From an uncultured Lysobacteraceae bacterium (GTDB lineage Bacteria > Pseudomonadota > Gammaproteobacteria > Xanthomonadales > Xanthomonadaceae): DNA of 18,891 bases. This document shows, in pieces, positions 1 through 7,177 of this stretch. Positions within the stretch are counted from its first letter, which is position 1, and the number at the start of each line of letters is the position of its first letter. The notes beneath the pieces were generated by a model. It was given only the letters and a program-made list of their open reading frames with translations. It had not been told where the DNA came from and ran no database searches. A program made the position numbers and the translations under genes. The DNA lies in NCBI GenBank assembly GCA_946482565.1, contig CAMLSB010000023.1, forward strand, positions 1-18,891. Reading direction: 5' to 3'.

Positions 1-574
1 GCACTTTCGTCTCGCCGCCCAGCGCCGGCATGACGTTGAGCAGCTTCACCCGCGCATGGAACAGGCGCGCCTTCACCGTTCCGACGGGACACTGGAGGAT
101 GGCCGCGACCTCGTTGAGGCTGTGGCCGATGCCGTAGACCAGTTCGACGACGACGCGCTGGTCGGCGGTGAGATGCTCGAGCGCCTTGCCGAGCAGGTCG
201 CGCAACTCGCGGTCCTCGCCCGGGTCGGCCACGCCGTCCATCTCCGGGAGGAGCGTGTCCTCGGTCAGTTCGTCGAACGCTTCGTTGCCCTGCCGGCGCA
301 AGGCCTTGAGTCCGCAGCGATACGCGATCCCCATGAGCCAGGTGGACACGCGCGCGTCGCCGCGGAACTGGCCCGCGTGCTGCCACGCGATCCAGAAGCA
401 GTCGTTGACGACTTCCTCGATGACGTCCGGGCGCCGGGTCAACCGCGACAGGAACCGGCACAGCCGGCCGTGGTAGTCGCGATACAGCGTGGACAGCGCA
501 TCGCGATCGCCGGCGGCCATGCGCTGGATCAGCGCCCGGTCGATGGCATCAGCGCGTGCATTTGCCTCGTTCAT
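1..574 (-). CDS. ECF-type RNA polymerase sigma factor, 3' end beyond window
   Basis: Alternative sigma factor that would direct RNA polymerase to a small set of promoters. Translating the minus strand from ATG at 574 gives 191 residues with no stop before the left edge. Sigma region 2 spans about residues 25-93, with IEEVVNDCFWIAWQ and the downstream STWLMGIAYR typical of ECF factors. An acidic linker follows (about 98-125). Region 4 spans about 126-178 and includes LTADQRVVVELVYG and the helix-turn-helix LNEVAAILQCPVGTVKARL. There is no sigma 1.1 or region 3, as expected for ECF factors. An in-frame TAG at 596-598 limits upstream starts. ECF factors are usually about 170-200 residues, so little is missing. 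An anti-sigma gene may follow outside the window. A promoter-like site at 611-641 matches four others in the window, which suggests autoregulation. Family assignment is firm; the inducing signal cannot be told. Confidence 0.93.
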   Translation of the reverse strand, partial: MNEANARADAIDRALIQRMAAGDRDALSTLYRDYHGRLCRFLSRLTRRPDVIEEVVNDCFWIAWQHAGQFRGDARVSTWLMGIAYRCGLKALRRQGNEAFDELTEDTLLPEMDGVADPGEDRELRDLLGKALEHLTADQRVVVELVYGIGHSLNEVAAILQCPVGTVKARLFHARVKLLNVMPALGGETKV

Positions 575-610
575 GGGTCCCTGGCGGTCGATCCGCTACC
601 TGGCTTCGTG

Positions 611-641
611 CGTAGGTGCCTCGTCGCGACGAATAGGTTGC
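611..641 (-). promoter_or_regulatory. Putative ECF-type promoter of the sigma factor gene
   Basis: On the minus strand a -35-like GCAACCTATTC starts at 641 and a -10-like GGCACCTACG ends at 611. The distance from the first C of CAAC (640) to the A of ACC (617) is 23 nt, as in three of the four other copies. The AAC core in the -35 element is typical of ECF promoters. The site lies in the 68-nt gap between the porin stop and the sigma start, leaving an untranslated leader of roughly 35 nt. Function is inferred from the shared motif and its position. Confidence 0.62.
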
Positions 642-642
642 C

Positions 643-1443
643 TCAGAACGCCCGGGACAGCGTCGCGACCCACCCGGGCGCCCGGGCACCATAGACGCGA
701 CGGTCGCCGAGGCTGTCCATGTTGCGGTCGACCTGCAAGCGCCAGGGGCCGTGGCTCCAGGCCAGGCCGAGGCTGCCATAGCCGTACACCCGCACCTGGT
801 CGTACCGGTAGGTGCGGCCCGCGCCGGAGTGGTAGGGAGGGCGACGGCGGCCATAGGTCGTGATCGTCGCCTGGCCGATCCCGACGCCCGCGGAAAGGGA
901 AAGATGGCTTGCGACGGGCCAGTTGAGCGTGGCGTCGGCCGCGCCCGTCACCCGCCGCGGCGCACGCGGGTTGTCGACGCGGATGGCCGACACGCCAAGC
1001 GACAGCAGGTCGCGGTAGGTGAAATAGAGGTTGGCGTCGAGCCGGTCGGGCATGCCGCTGCCGCGGTAGTCGTAATACAGGAGGCTCGCCTGCGCCTGCC
1101 ATTCGGCCGACGGGGCCCAGGCGCGCGAAACACGCGCCAGCGCCATCACGGGCATCCCCGGGGAACGCGTTTCCACCGCGCTGGCGGCGCCGAGCGACCA
1201 GCCGGTGGGCGAAGTCCAGGACACCGCACCCTGCAGGATCGGGGTAGCCGGCGTGATCGCGAGCCCGCGATCCACCAGTTGCGACGACAGCGCGATCTTC
1301 CCGTCCACGCGCGACTGCGCATGCACCGCCGCAGGCAGGCAGGCATGCGCGGCAACCGCGGCCAGCACCAGCGCCACGCCGTGGCAGCGGGCAATCAGTG
1401 GGACGCGGGGTATCGGGATGTGCCGGCGTGCCCGGGCCATCAT
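643..1443 (-). CDS. TorF-family putative porin (outer-membrane beta-barrel)
   Basis: A 266-residue predicted outer-membrane protein. Residues 1-42 form a long signal peptide: a basic N-region (MMARARRH), a hydrophobic stretch (VALVLAAVAAHACL) and a likely cleavage after AVHA. The start of the mature part (KIALSSQLVDRGLAITPATPILQG) resembles the opening strand of the TIGR02001/TorF putative porins, which usually read like 'S.YLFRG.S.T...PA.QGG'. The rest alternates polar and hydrophobic residues as beta strands do, and the protein ends in Phe, the usual barrel signature. I chose ATG at 1443; a second ATG follows at once and an in-frame TTG lies at 1455. The gene is 91 nt downstream of the diheme cytochrome gene and its stop is only 2 nt from the sigma promoter motif. 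It may be the last gene of the cytochrome operon or have its own promoter. Substrate unknown. Confidence 0.75.
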   Translation of the reverse strand: MMARARRHIPIPRVPLIARCHGVALVLAAVAAHACLPAAVHAQSRVDGKIALSSQLVDRGLAITPATPILQGAVSWTSPTGWSLGAASAVETRSPGMPVMALARVSRAWAPSAEWQAQASLLYYDYRGSGMPDRLDANLYFTYRDLLSLGVSAIRVDNPRAPRRVTGAADATLNWPVASHLSLSAGVGIGQATITTYGRRRPPYHSGAGRTYRYDQVRVYGYGSLGLAWSHGPWRLQVDRNMDSLGDRRVYGARAPGWVATLSRAF

Positions 1444-1473
1444 GCTCGCATTCAAGCCATTCGCCTGGATGCG

Positions 1474-1502
1474 AGACTACTGGCCGTGCATGGACTATTC
1501 AA
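1474..1502 (-). promoter_or_regulatory. Weak sigma-70-like promoter candidate before the putative porin
   Basis: On the minus strand TTGAAT (1502-1497) is followed after 17 nt by TAGTCT (1479-1474), which would start transcription about 24 nt before the porin ATG. Matches to consensus are only partial. The 91-nt gap between the cytochrome and the porin contains no copy of the ECF-like motif. Listed as a possibility only. Confidence 0.2.
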
Positions 1503-1534
1503 ATCGGGTATGTGCAAGCCTCGCCGGCGGGGCC

Positions 1535-2269
1535 TCACCGCGCCTCGATGAAGTCCGCCAGCGCCTGGATATCGGCATCGCCCAGCGACTGGGCCACGCC
1601 GTGCATGATCGCGGCGTTGCTCGTCTTGCCGCGGGCGCCGCCCTTGAAGTCGTGGAGTGCCTTGGCGACGTATGCGCCAGACTGGCCCTGCAGCCGCGGA
1701 ACCGTGGACCAGGGCGGCCGCGGCCCCGTGGCGTCCACGTCGGCATCCGAACGCGGCCCGCGGCCGCCGGCGCCATGGCAGGCCTGGCAAGGCGGGACGC
1801 CCTGGGACGGATCGCCGGTGGTGAACAACTTCGCGCCACGCGAAGCCGCCCCCTCCTGCGCGCCCGCCTTCGCGGGCAGCGAGGCGTAGTACGCGGCGAG
1901 GTTGCGCATGTCCGCATCGCCGATGGAGGCGACCATCGCGCCCATGACCGGGTCGCTGCGCTGCCCGTCCTTGAACGTCTTCAGTTGCACGTACAGGTAG
2001 GTGGCCGACTGGCCGGCCAGGTTGGGGAAGTTCGGCGCGATGCCGACGCCGTTGCCGCCGTGGCAGGCGCTGCACACCGCCGAAAGCGCCTTGCCCGCCT
2101 GCGCATCGCCGGTGATCGGCGGCTGCCTTCGCAGGTCGAGGACGCCCGACTGCGGCGTGGCCGTGGCGCCGCCGCCTTCGGCCGCGATGGCGAACGCCGC
2201 CGCGAAGGTGGCGGCCAGCGCCATCGTCGCGACGGCGAGCAGGTGGAAGGGATGCCTGGGGCGTCGCAT
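1535..2269 (-). CDS. Diheme cytochrome c, cytochrome c4-like, periplasmic
   Basis: A periplasmic electron carrier of 244 residues with two cytochrome c domains. A signal peptide covers about residues 1-30 (hydrophobic LLAVATMALAATFAAAFAIAA). The first heme site is CSACH at 66-70 with probable Met ligand in PVMGAMVASI (about 108-117). The second is CQACH at 161-165 with probable Met ligand in NAAIMHGV. PNLAGQS after heme 1 and PRLQGQS after heme 2 are the paired motif seen in cytochrome c4 proteins. The start is supported by an AAGGAG ribosome binding site at 2277-2282, 7 nt upstream, which overlaps the stop codon of the barrel gene and implies translational coupling. Its place after the decaheme/barrel pair suggests it shuttles electrons between the conduit and inner-membrane or periplasmic partners. 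The direction of flow is not shown. Confidence 0.9.
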   Translation of the reverse strand: MRRPRHPFHLLAVATMALAATFAAAFAIAAEGGGATATPQSGVLDLRRQPPITGDAQAGKALSAVCSACHGGNGVGIAPNFPNLAGQSATYLYVQLKTFKDGQRSDPVMGAMVASIGDADMRNLAAYYASLPAKAGAQEGAASRGAKLFTTGDPSQGVPPCQACHGAGGRGPRSDADVDATGPRPPWSTVPRLQGQSGAYVAKALHDFKGGARGKTSNAAIMHGVAQSLGDADIQALADFIEAR

Positions 2270-2281
2270 GCTTCGACTCCT

Positions 2282-4996
2282 TCACAACCGGATGGTGAGG
2301 AACGCCCCCACCGCCATCGCGCTCCAGCGCGATGGCGGCGCGAGTTCCGTGAACACGCGGTTGCCGACGACGAGATCGACGGGCGTGTCGAAGCCGGCGA
2401 AGTGCCAGTCGAAGAACCGGCCACGCTGGTACTGGCAGGACAGGCGCAGTTCGACGTTGGGCGTGAGCGCGAGGTCGAGCTTTGCCGCGATGTCGTGCGT
2501 GCGGTAGATGTTCGCGGGGAAGCGGTCGCCGACCGCGGCTTCGTCGAGGATGCGGGCGTACACGACGGAAAGCGCGGCGAGCGTCGCGTAGTCGTAGCGG
2601 TCGACCCCGCGCGAACCGCTGAAGTCGTAGCCGATGTCGATGCGCACGCGCGGCGTGAACACATGCTGCAAATGCACGCCGGCGTTGACGTTGCGCTCCT
2701 CGTCCGCCGCCGACCAGGCATTGGCGAAGGGATAGAACGGGCCGCCGGCTTCCGGATCGGCCTGGTCGGGCGAGGAATACGCCAGCGCTTCGTTGTCGTT
2801 GATGTTGCCCTGCGCGAGCCGGCTCGACTGGTAACCGCCGTAGGCGCTCATCGTGGTGCCGGGCGAAGGCGACCAGTCCCACGCGACGTCCGCGCCGGTA
2901 GTGTCGAACGCTCGCCGCCCGATCGACGCGCGGTAATCCTTGCGGTCGCCTTGCAGGGTGGCGCTGATCGTGGCGGCGTCGCCCACCGGCATGACCAGGA
3001 TCGCGCGCAATCGTTGCGAGGACAGGTCGCCGAGGTCGTATTTGCGCATCTGCGCGACCGTAAAGGCCGGGTTGCCCACCGCGGGTGGCACGTACCCCGG
3101 CATCGACGGCGAATACGCGGCGAAGTACGGATCGGGGTCGTAGGCATCGCCGGTGCGGCGTTGCGCTTCGTAGGCCACGCGCAGCGTGGCGCCGCCGGGG
3201 ATCATCGCACTGGTGCGCGCCCCGCCTGGAATCCGGCCGTCCCACGTCAGCTCGAAGCGCTGGTCGTCGACGCGGTCGCGTTCGCGCACGCTCGGCGTGC
3301 GCCGCTCGAACCGGTAGCGCGTGCCCAGCGTGCCACGCGCGCCGAAATCGCGGCTGCCGCCGAGTTCGAAATCGAGGCGATCGTAGCTGTAGGGAATGTT
3401 GGCGACCTGGGTGTACACGGACTGGTACGCGGCATCCCCCGGCTTGAACAGGCCGGAGAACGCCGGCTCGGGGATGACGAGCGCCACCGCGCCGTTCTCT
3501 GCGACATAGCCGTACTGGCCGGTCAATGGGTTGTACATCGTGTAGCGCGTGCGGTTGTCCTCGTCGTAGCGGCGCAGGTGCGCGAACAGGCGGACCGCGT
3601 CGGTCGGCCGGAAGTCGGTGCGCACGTCGACGAGCATCGTGTCGATGCGCGCCTTCGCGGTGGTCCGCGACAGCGCCGCCGTGGTGTTCCAGTCCGAGCA
3701 CGCGATGCCGCTGGTCGAGACCGACGCGCCATCGGGACAGAACGCGGGATCGAGCGGCGCCTGCAGCGGATCGTCCTGGCGCATGCTCGCCCAGGACGCC
3801 GTCAGCGACAGGTTGCCGTTCCAGAACTTCAGCCGGTGCGAACCCTCGATTTGCACGTTGTAGTAGTCGTTGTCCGGTTCAAGCGCCCACGTGCCGCCGT
3901 TGATCATCGATCGGGTGCCCGGTACCACGGAAAACGGCACCTGGTAGTCGAGGTGGTCCTTGTGGTCGCGGAAGAACGAACCGTTGAGGCTGAAGTCGAG
4001 CAGCCAGCCCATCGCGCCGCCCTTGTTGCGCAGCCCGAGATGGACGTCGGTGGTCGTGGAATCGACGGGGCGCACGGTCTCGTACTGGCCCCCGAACTTG
4101 CCGGGGACACCGGGCGCACCGAGCCCGCCCGGCCCCGGCGCGACGAAGAAATAGCTCAGGTACATCGGGCCGCCCCAGGCACGCTCGCCTTCGCGGCGTT
4201 CGCGGGTCACGCCCGCGTAGCCGATCCAGCGCTGCGATGCCGCGCCTTCCCAGCTGGCGCCGGAGCTGCGTCGCGCGATGCCGAGTGTTTCGCGCGGACG
4301 GGCCTCCATGGCGGCGCGCACCGCGTCGGGCTTGCTGCCGGTGGCGATGCCCGGCGGCAGCACGAGGCTCGTGGTGCCGACGCCGTCCCACAACGGGTAC
4401 GCGGTCGTACCCAGGACATGCGACGTCGCGCGCTGGAAGAATTCGAAGCGGCTCGAACCGTAACGCCCGGCGCGGACGCGAAGATATTCGTCGTCCTGGC
4501 TGATCCTGCTGCCGCGCACCTCGACGTAAGCGCCGGTGTCGCGGTTCAATGCCGAAAACGCGAGCAGGCCCAGGACCGGCCCGTTTCCCCAGTCCGTGTA
4601 CCTCCGGAAGAACGCATTGTCGTCGTCGCCGCGCGTCGACACGTATCCGAGCCTGACCAGCCCGTAGTAGCTCCAGTCGGTCGTTCCGATCGCCTTTTCG
4701 CCGGGCACCGCGTGCGGATACGGATAGAGCGCGCCGGTGGGCGTGCGCAGCTGGCCCGGATGCAGCCACGACATGCCCTGCGGATCCGCGACGACGAAGG
4801 GATCCCAGCCCGCCGGGTCCAGGCCGTTGCCGAACTGCAGGTTGCCGACGCGCTGGGAATCGCTGGTGTCCGCTTGCGCCAGGGCGTCCGCGCAAGGGCC
4901 CAGGCCCAGGATCGCGCCGACGAGCGCCGCGAGCACGTTCGGTTTCAGCATGCTCGATATAGGCATGCTCGATACAGGCATGTTCGGCTTCGGCAT
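2282..4996 (-). CDS. MtrB/PioB-family decaheme-associated outer-membrane beta-barrel
   Basis: Outer-membrane barrel that, in the MtrB/PioB/DmsF family, sheaths a periplasmic decaheme cytochrome so that electrons can cross the outer membrane. The 904-residue product is longer than MtrB (about 700) and nearer the longer PioB-like members. A signal peptide is visible in LAALVGAILGLGPCADALAQA. The mature start has the family-like GNLQFGNGLDPAGWDP region, followed by many amphipathic strands rich in Tyr, Trp, Arg and Asp, and ends with VGAFLTIRL. There is no CXXC near the mature N-terminus, unlike Shewanella MtrB. Four in-frame ATGs lie 15 nt apart at the start (4996, 4981, 4966, 4951); I give the longest, but the one at 4951 begins the most ordinary signal peptide. 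The gene lies 26 nt after the decaheme gene and 12 nt before the diheme cytochrome gene. The assignment rests on overall resemblance plus the partner gene. Confidence 0.85.
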   Translation of the reverse strand: MPKPNMPVSSMPISSMLKPNVLAALVGAILGLGPCADALAQADTSDSQRVGNLQFGNGLDPAGWDPFVVADPQGMSWLHPGQLRTPTGALYPYPHAVPGEKAIGTTDWSYYGLVRLGYVSTRGDDDNAFFRRYTDWGNGPVLGLLAFSALNRDTGAYVEVRGSRISQDDEYLRVRAGRYGSSRFEFFQRATSHVLGTTAYPLWDGVGTTSLVLPPGIATGSKPDAVRAAMEARPRETLGIARRSSGASWEGAASQRWIGYAGVTRERREGERAWGGPMYLSYFFVAPGPGGLGAPGVPGKFGGQYETVRPVDSTTTDVHLGLRNKGGAMGWLLDFSLNGSFFRDHKDHLDYQVPFSVVPGTRSMINGGTWALEPDNDYYNVQIEGSHRLKFWNGNLSLTASWASMRQDDPLQAPLDPAFCPDGASVSTSGIACSDWNTTAALSRTTAKARIDTMLVDVRTDFRPTDAVRLFAHLRRYDEDNRTRYTMYNPLTGQYGYVAENGAVALVIPEPAFSGLFKPGDAAYQSVYTQVANIPYSYDRLDFELGGSRDFGARGTLGTRYRFERRTPSVRERDRVDDQRFELTWDGRIPGGARTSAMIPGGATLRVAYEAQRRTGDAYDPDPYFAAYSPSMPGYVPPAVGNPAFTVAQMRKYDLGDLSSQRLRAILVMPVGDAATISATLQGDRKDYRASIGRRAFDTTGADVAWDWSPSPGTTMSAYGGYQSSRLAQGNINDNEALAYSSPDQADPEAGGPFYPFANAWSAADEERNVNAGVHLQHVFTPRVRIDIGYDFSGSRGVDRYDYATLAALSVVYARILDEAAVGDRFPANIYRTHDIAAKLDLALTPNVELRLSCQYQRGRFFDWHFAGFDTPVDLVVGNRVFTELAPPSRWSAMAVGAFLTIRL
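4948..4996 (-). repeat. 15-bp imperfect tandem repeat at the 5' end of the MtrB-like gene
   Basis: Three consecutive 15-bp units on the plus strand begin gcatgctcgatatag (4948), gcatgctcgatacag (4963) and gcatgttcggcttcg (4978), followed by a partial fourth at 4993. On the coding strand each unit places an ATG, so the protein begins MPKPN, MPVSS, MPISS, MLKPN. The unit length is a multiple of three, so a gain or loss of units would keep the frame and only change the length ahead of the signal peptide. Confidence 0.85.
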
Positions 4997-5022
4997 GGCG
5001 ACGCCCTGGTGGAATGGACCGG

Positions 5023-6195
5023 TCACTTGACCAGCGTGGGTCCGGCGGGATGGTTGGATCCGTGGATGTTGCTGTGGCAGTTGAGGCATCCGCGCGACAT
5101 CACGCGCTCGTCCGGGACGAGCCCGCTGCGCAGGTTCTGGCGCGTCAGCAGGTCGTTGGGATGCTGGAAGTTGGTGTGGCATTGCTGGCACAGCATCGGC
5201 ACCGGCGTCACCAGCAGGTCTGCATGGTTGGAGCCGTGCGGCGTGTGGCAGTTCAGGCAGCTTTCGCGGACCGGCGCATGCTCGAACAGGAACGGGCCGC
5301 GCTTGTCCGCGTGGCAGGAGTAGCAGGTTTCGTTGACGGTGGCGGTCTTGAGCAGCGGCGCGGTGACCGTGCCGTGCGGGTTGTGGCAATCCACGCACGA
5401 CAGCTGCCCTTCCGGCAACGGCATGTGCGAACGGCGGTTGAACTGCGCGCGCACGTCGCGATGGCAGGTCGCGCACACCTCGTTGATGGTGGGCCTGGCA
5501 AGCAGTCCTTCGGACGACAGCCGCACCATCGGGTTGTGGCAATCGGTGCACGACAGGCCGCGACGCTCGTGCACCGATCCGGTCCAGTGCTGGCGCGCGC
5601 CATTGGCGTGGCAGCCCAGGCAGGTGCCTGCCTGCACGTCGACCGGGGTCGCGCTGCCGTGCGTATAGGCGATGATCAAGCCCTTCGCTTCGGGACGCTG
5701 CGCGTGCGCCGATCCCGGGCCATGGCAGGCTTCGCACGCGCCCTGCGGCGCGACGCCGTGCGCTCCCGCCATGAAGGCGCTGACGTGGAGGCTGTGCGAC
5801 GCCTGCAGCGTCTCCAGCGCATGGCAGGACGCGCAACTCTTCGCGCCGATGGGCATCGCATGCGGCGCCAGCGGGTTGGACGCCACGCGTGCCGCGGAAA
5901 ACGGCAAGGCGGGCACGTCGTCCAGCGCCATCCGGTGCAGCGGGGTGTCGCCGCCCATGTCCGTCGGCGGAAGCATGCGCAGGAAGTCGCTCGCGGTCAT
6001 CGGCCTGGGCAGGGCGCGGGACGCGGCCTGGACCGGGCGGGCCTGTCCGCCGCCCTGCTGCGCGTGCAGGACGGGCACGCCCAGCAGGCCCTGGGCCGCC
6101 ACCATGACCAGCAACGCCACTACCGGCAACGCCATCCGCCGCTGCCTGCGGGGCCCTGGCCCGCCGGCCCTTCCTTCGCCGGATGCTTCCATCAT
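5023..6195 (-). CDS. Decaheme c-type cytochrome, DmsE/MtrA type
   Basis: Multiheme cytochrome expected to form an electron wire inside the MtrB-like barrel. The 390-residue product has ten CXXCH sites: 121-125, 154-158, 192-196, 216-220, 241-245, 267-271, 291-295, 313-317, 336-340 and 370-374. Ten hemes, regular spacing of about 20-35 residues and recurrent CxxCHNPHG-like stretches are the pattern of the MtrA/DmsE/PioA family. The signal peptide lies at about 18-46 (RRQRRMALPVVALLVMVAA, cleavage near VLHA). About 75 mature residues precede the first heme, longer than in MtrA and reminiscent of the PioA extension. The start is ATG at 6195 (two ATGs in tandem); the internal Met at residue 21 is an alternative that keeps the signal peptide core. 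No extracellular MtrC-like multiheme protein lies next to it. Probably first gene of an operon driven by the motif at 6221-6252. Confidence 0.93.
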   Translation of the reverse strand: MMEASGEGRAGGPGPRRQRRMALPVVALLVMVAAQGLLGVPVLHAQQGGGQARPVQAASRALPRPMTASDFLRMLPPTDMGGDTPLHRMALDDVPALPFSAARVASNPLAPHAMPIGAKSCASCHALETLQASHSLHVSAFMAGAHGVAPQGACEACHGPGSAHAQRPEAKGLIIAYTHGSATPVDVQAGTCLGCHANGARQHWTGSVHERRGLSCTDCHNPMVRLSSEGLLARPTINEVCATCHRDVRAQFNRRSHMPLPEGQLSCVDCHNPHGTVTAPLLKTATVNETCYSCHADKRGPFLFEHAPVRESCLNCHTPHGSNHADLLVTPVPMLCQQCHTNFQHPNDLLTRQNLRSGLVPDERVMSRGCLNCHSNIHGSNHPAGPTLVK

Positions 6196-6220
6196 CGAGC
6201 CGCCCCCGCATGCGCCTGGC

Positions 6221-6252
6221 GGTGGGTGCCGGACCTGCCGGCAAAAGGTTGC
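6221..6252 (-). promoter_or_regulatory. Putative ECF-type promoter of the decaheme/barrel/diheme operon
   Basis: On the minus strand GCAACCTTTT (from 6252) and GGCACCCACC (A of ACC at 6227, end 6221) repeat the motif found upstream of the sigma gene. CAAC-to-ACC distance is 24 nt, one longer than the other copies. The -10-like element ends 26 nt before the decaheme ATG. It lies back to back with the plus-strand copy at 6277-6307. Confidence 0.55.
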
Positions 6253-6276
6253 AATGGGCGCCGGCCCCGCCTGGAC

Positions 6277-6307
6277 GCAACTTTTCCGCGGTCCCGCGGC
6301 ACCCATC
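6277..6307 (+). promoter_or_regulatory. Putative ECF-type promoter of the methyltransferase-to-glycosyltransferase operon
   Basis: GCAACTTTTCC from 6277 and GGCACCCATC with the A of ACC at 6301 fit the shared motif with 23-nt spacing. Downstream lies a strong ribosome binding site, AGGAGG at 6316-6321, 8 nt before the ATG at 6330. The predicted leader is therefore short (about 15-20 nt) but still holds the binding site. The spacer contains two CCGCGG copies around TC, a perfect dyad. Confidence 0.58.
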
Positions 6308-6329
6308 GGCATTCGAGGAGGGGCGCGAC

Positions 6330-7175
6330 ATGACGGGAATCCGCGGCCCTGCAGCCGCATCGGTCGCGACGCAGCTGGACGACACCCGGCGCGCGTTCGA
6401 CAGCGTGGCCGCCGACTACGACGGCCCGCGCGGCAACAACGAGCTGATCCAGCGCATGCGCCGCACGCTCTGGGACGTCGTGGACCGCGAACTCGCGCCC
6501 GGCGCGCGCCTGCTCGACCTGGGTTGCGGCACCGGCATCGACGCGCTGCGGTTCGCGCAATGCGGTTATCGCGTGGTCGCCACCGACTGGTCTCCGGGCA
6601 TGGTCGCGCGCACCGAAGCCCGCATGGCGGAAGCGCAGCTGCCCTCGCCCGTGACGGTGAGGCAACTGGGGATCCAGCAGCTCGCCGAACTCGACACTGC
6701 GCATGACAGTGCGTTCGACGGCATCTATTCCAACTTCGGGCCGCTGAACTGCGCACCGGACCTCGCCGCGACCGCCGACGAATGCGCGCGCCTGCTCGCG
6801 CCGGGCGGCGTGCTCGTGTTCTCGGTGATGGGCCGGATCTGTCCGTGGGAGCTCGGCCATTACGCGCTGCGCGGCCGCTTCGGACGCGCCGGCGTCCGCG
6901 CCGCGCGGGGCGCGACGGCGGTCGGCATGAACCGGCACACGATCTGGACACGCTATTACCTGCCGCGCGAATTCCACCGGCCTTTCGCGACGCGATTCTC
7001 GCTGGAGGACTATCGCGCGCTGAGCCTGTTCCTCCCGCCGCCCTACCTCGTGGACTTCTACCGCCGCCACCAGGCCTGGTGCGAGCGACTGGGCAGGCTC
7101 GACGACCGCGTCGGCGACTGGCCGCTGCTGCGCGACACGGGCGACCACTTCCTCATGGTGATGCGCCGGCGCTGA
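6330..7175 (+). CDS. Class I SAM-dependent methyltransferase (operon gene 1)
   Basis: A 281-residue cytosolic methyltransferase with a Rossmann fold. SAM-binding motif I is LLDLGCGTGIDA (61-72), followed by the acidic residue of motif II in VVATDWSPGM (82-91). Later come FDGIYSNFGPLN (motif IV-like) and LAPGGVLVFSVMG (motif VI-like). The C-terminal half holds an aromatic-rich region (WTRYYLPREFHRPF, LFLPPPYLVDFYRR) that probably forms the substrate lid. The start at 6330 is favoured over an in-frame upstream start because of the AGGAGG at 6316-6321. The gene heads six co-directional genes; the amidohydrolase starts 2 nt after its stop. The nearest general relatives are UbiE/BioC-like small-molecule methyltransferases, but the substrate cannot be read from the sequence. 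Confidence 0.88.
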   Translation: MTGIRGPAAASVATQLDDTRRAFDSVAADYDGPRGNNELIQRMRRTLWDVVDRELAPGARLLDLGCGTGIDALRFAQCGYRVVATDWSPGMVARTEARMAEAQLPSPVTVRQLGIQQLAELDTAHDSAFDGIYSNFGPLNCAPDLAATADECARLLAPGGVLVFSVMGRICPWELGHYALRGRFGRAGVRAARGATAVGMNRHTIWTRYYLPREFHRPFATRFSLEDYRALSLFLPPPYLVDFYRRHQAWCERLGRLDDRVGDWPLLRDTGDHFLMVMRRR

Positions 7176-7177
7176 GC

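Noticed and set aside
56..694. Plus-strand open frames over the sigma factor region
   Set aside because: The minus strand encodes an unmistakable ECF sigma factor here, incomplete only because it reaches the window edge.
1338..1366. CAACC followed by A-C at similar spacing inside the putative porin gene, as a further motif copy
   Set aside because: It lacks the T-rich part after CAAC and the ACCYAY element and lies within coding sequence.
1518..1533. Hairpin GCCTCG-CCGG-CGGGGC just after the diheme cytochrome stop, as an intrinsic terminator
   Set aside because: There is no run of T after it on the minus strand, and such short GC hairpins are expected often at this base composition.
1205..5323. 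A 1372-codon open frame on the plus strand antisense to the cytochrome and barrel genes
   Set aside because: It is a high-GC mirror of the real minus-strand genes. Its translation is Arg/Ala/Gly-rich without domains, while the opposite strand carries clear heme motifs and signal peptides.
2282..6385. The barrel gene read as one 1367-residue protein extending through the decaheme gene
   Set aside because: The portion upstream of 4996 is an out-of-frame shadow of the decaheme cytochrome gene; a signal peptide begins at the shorter start.
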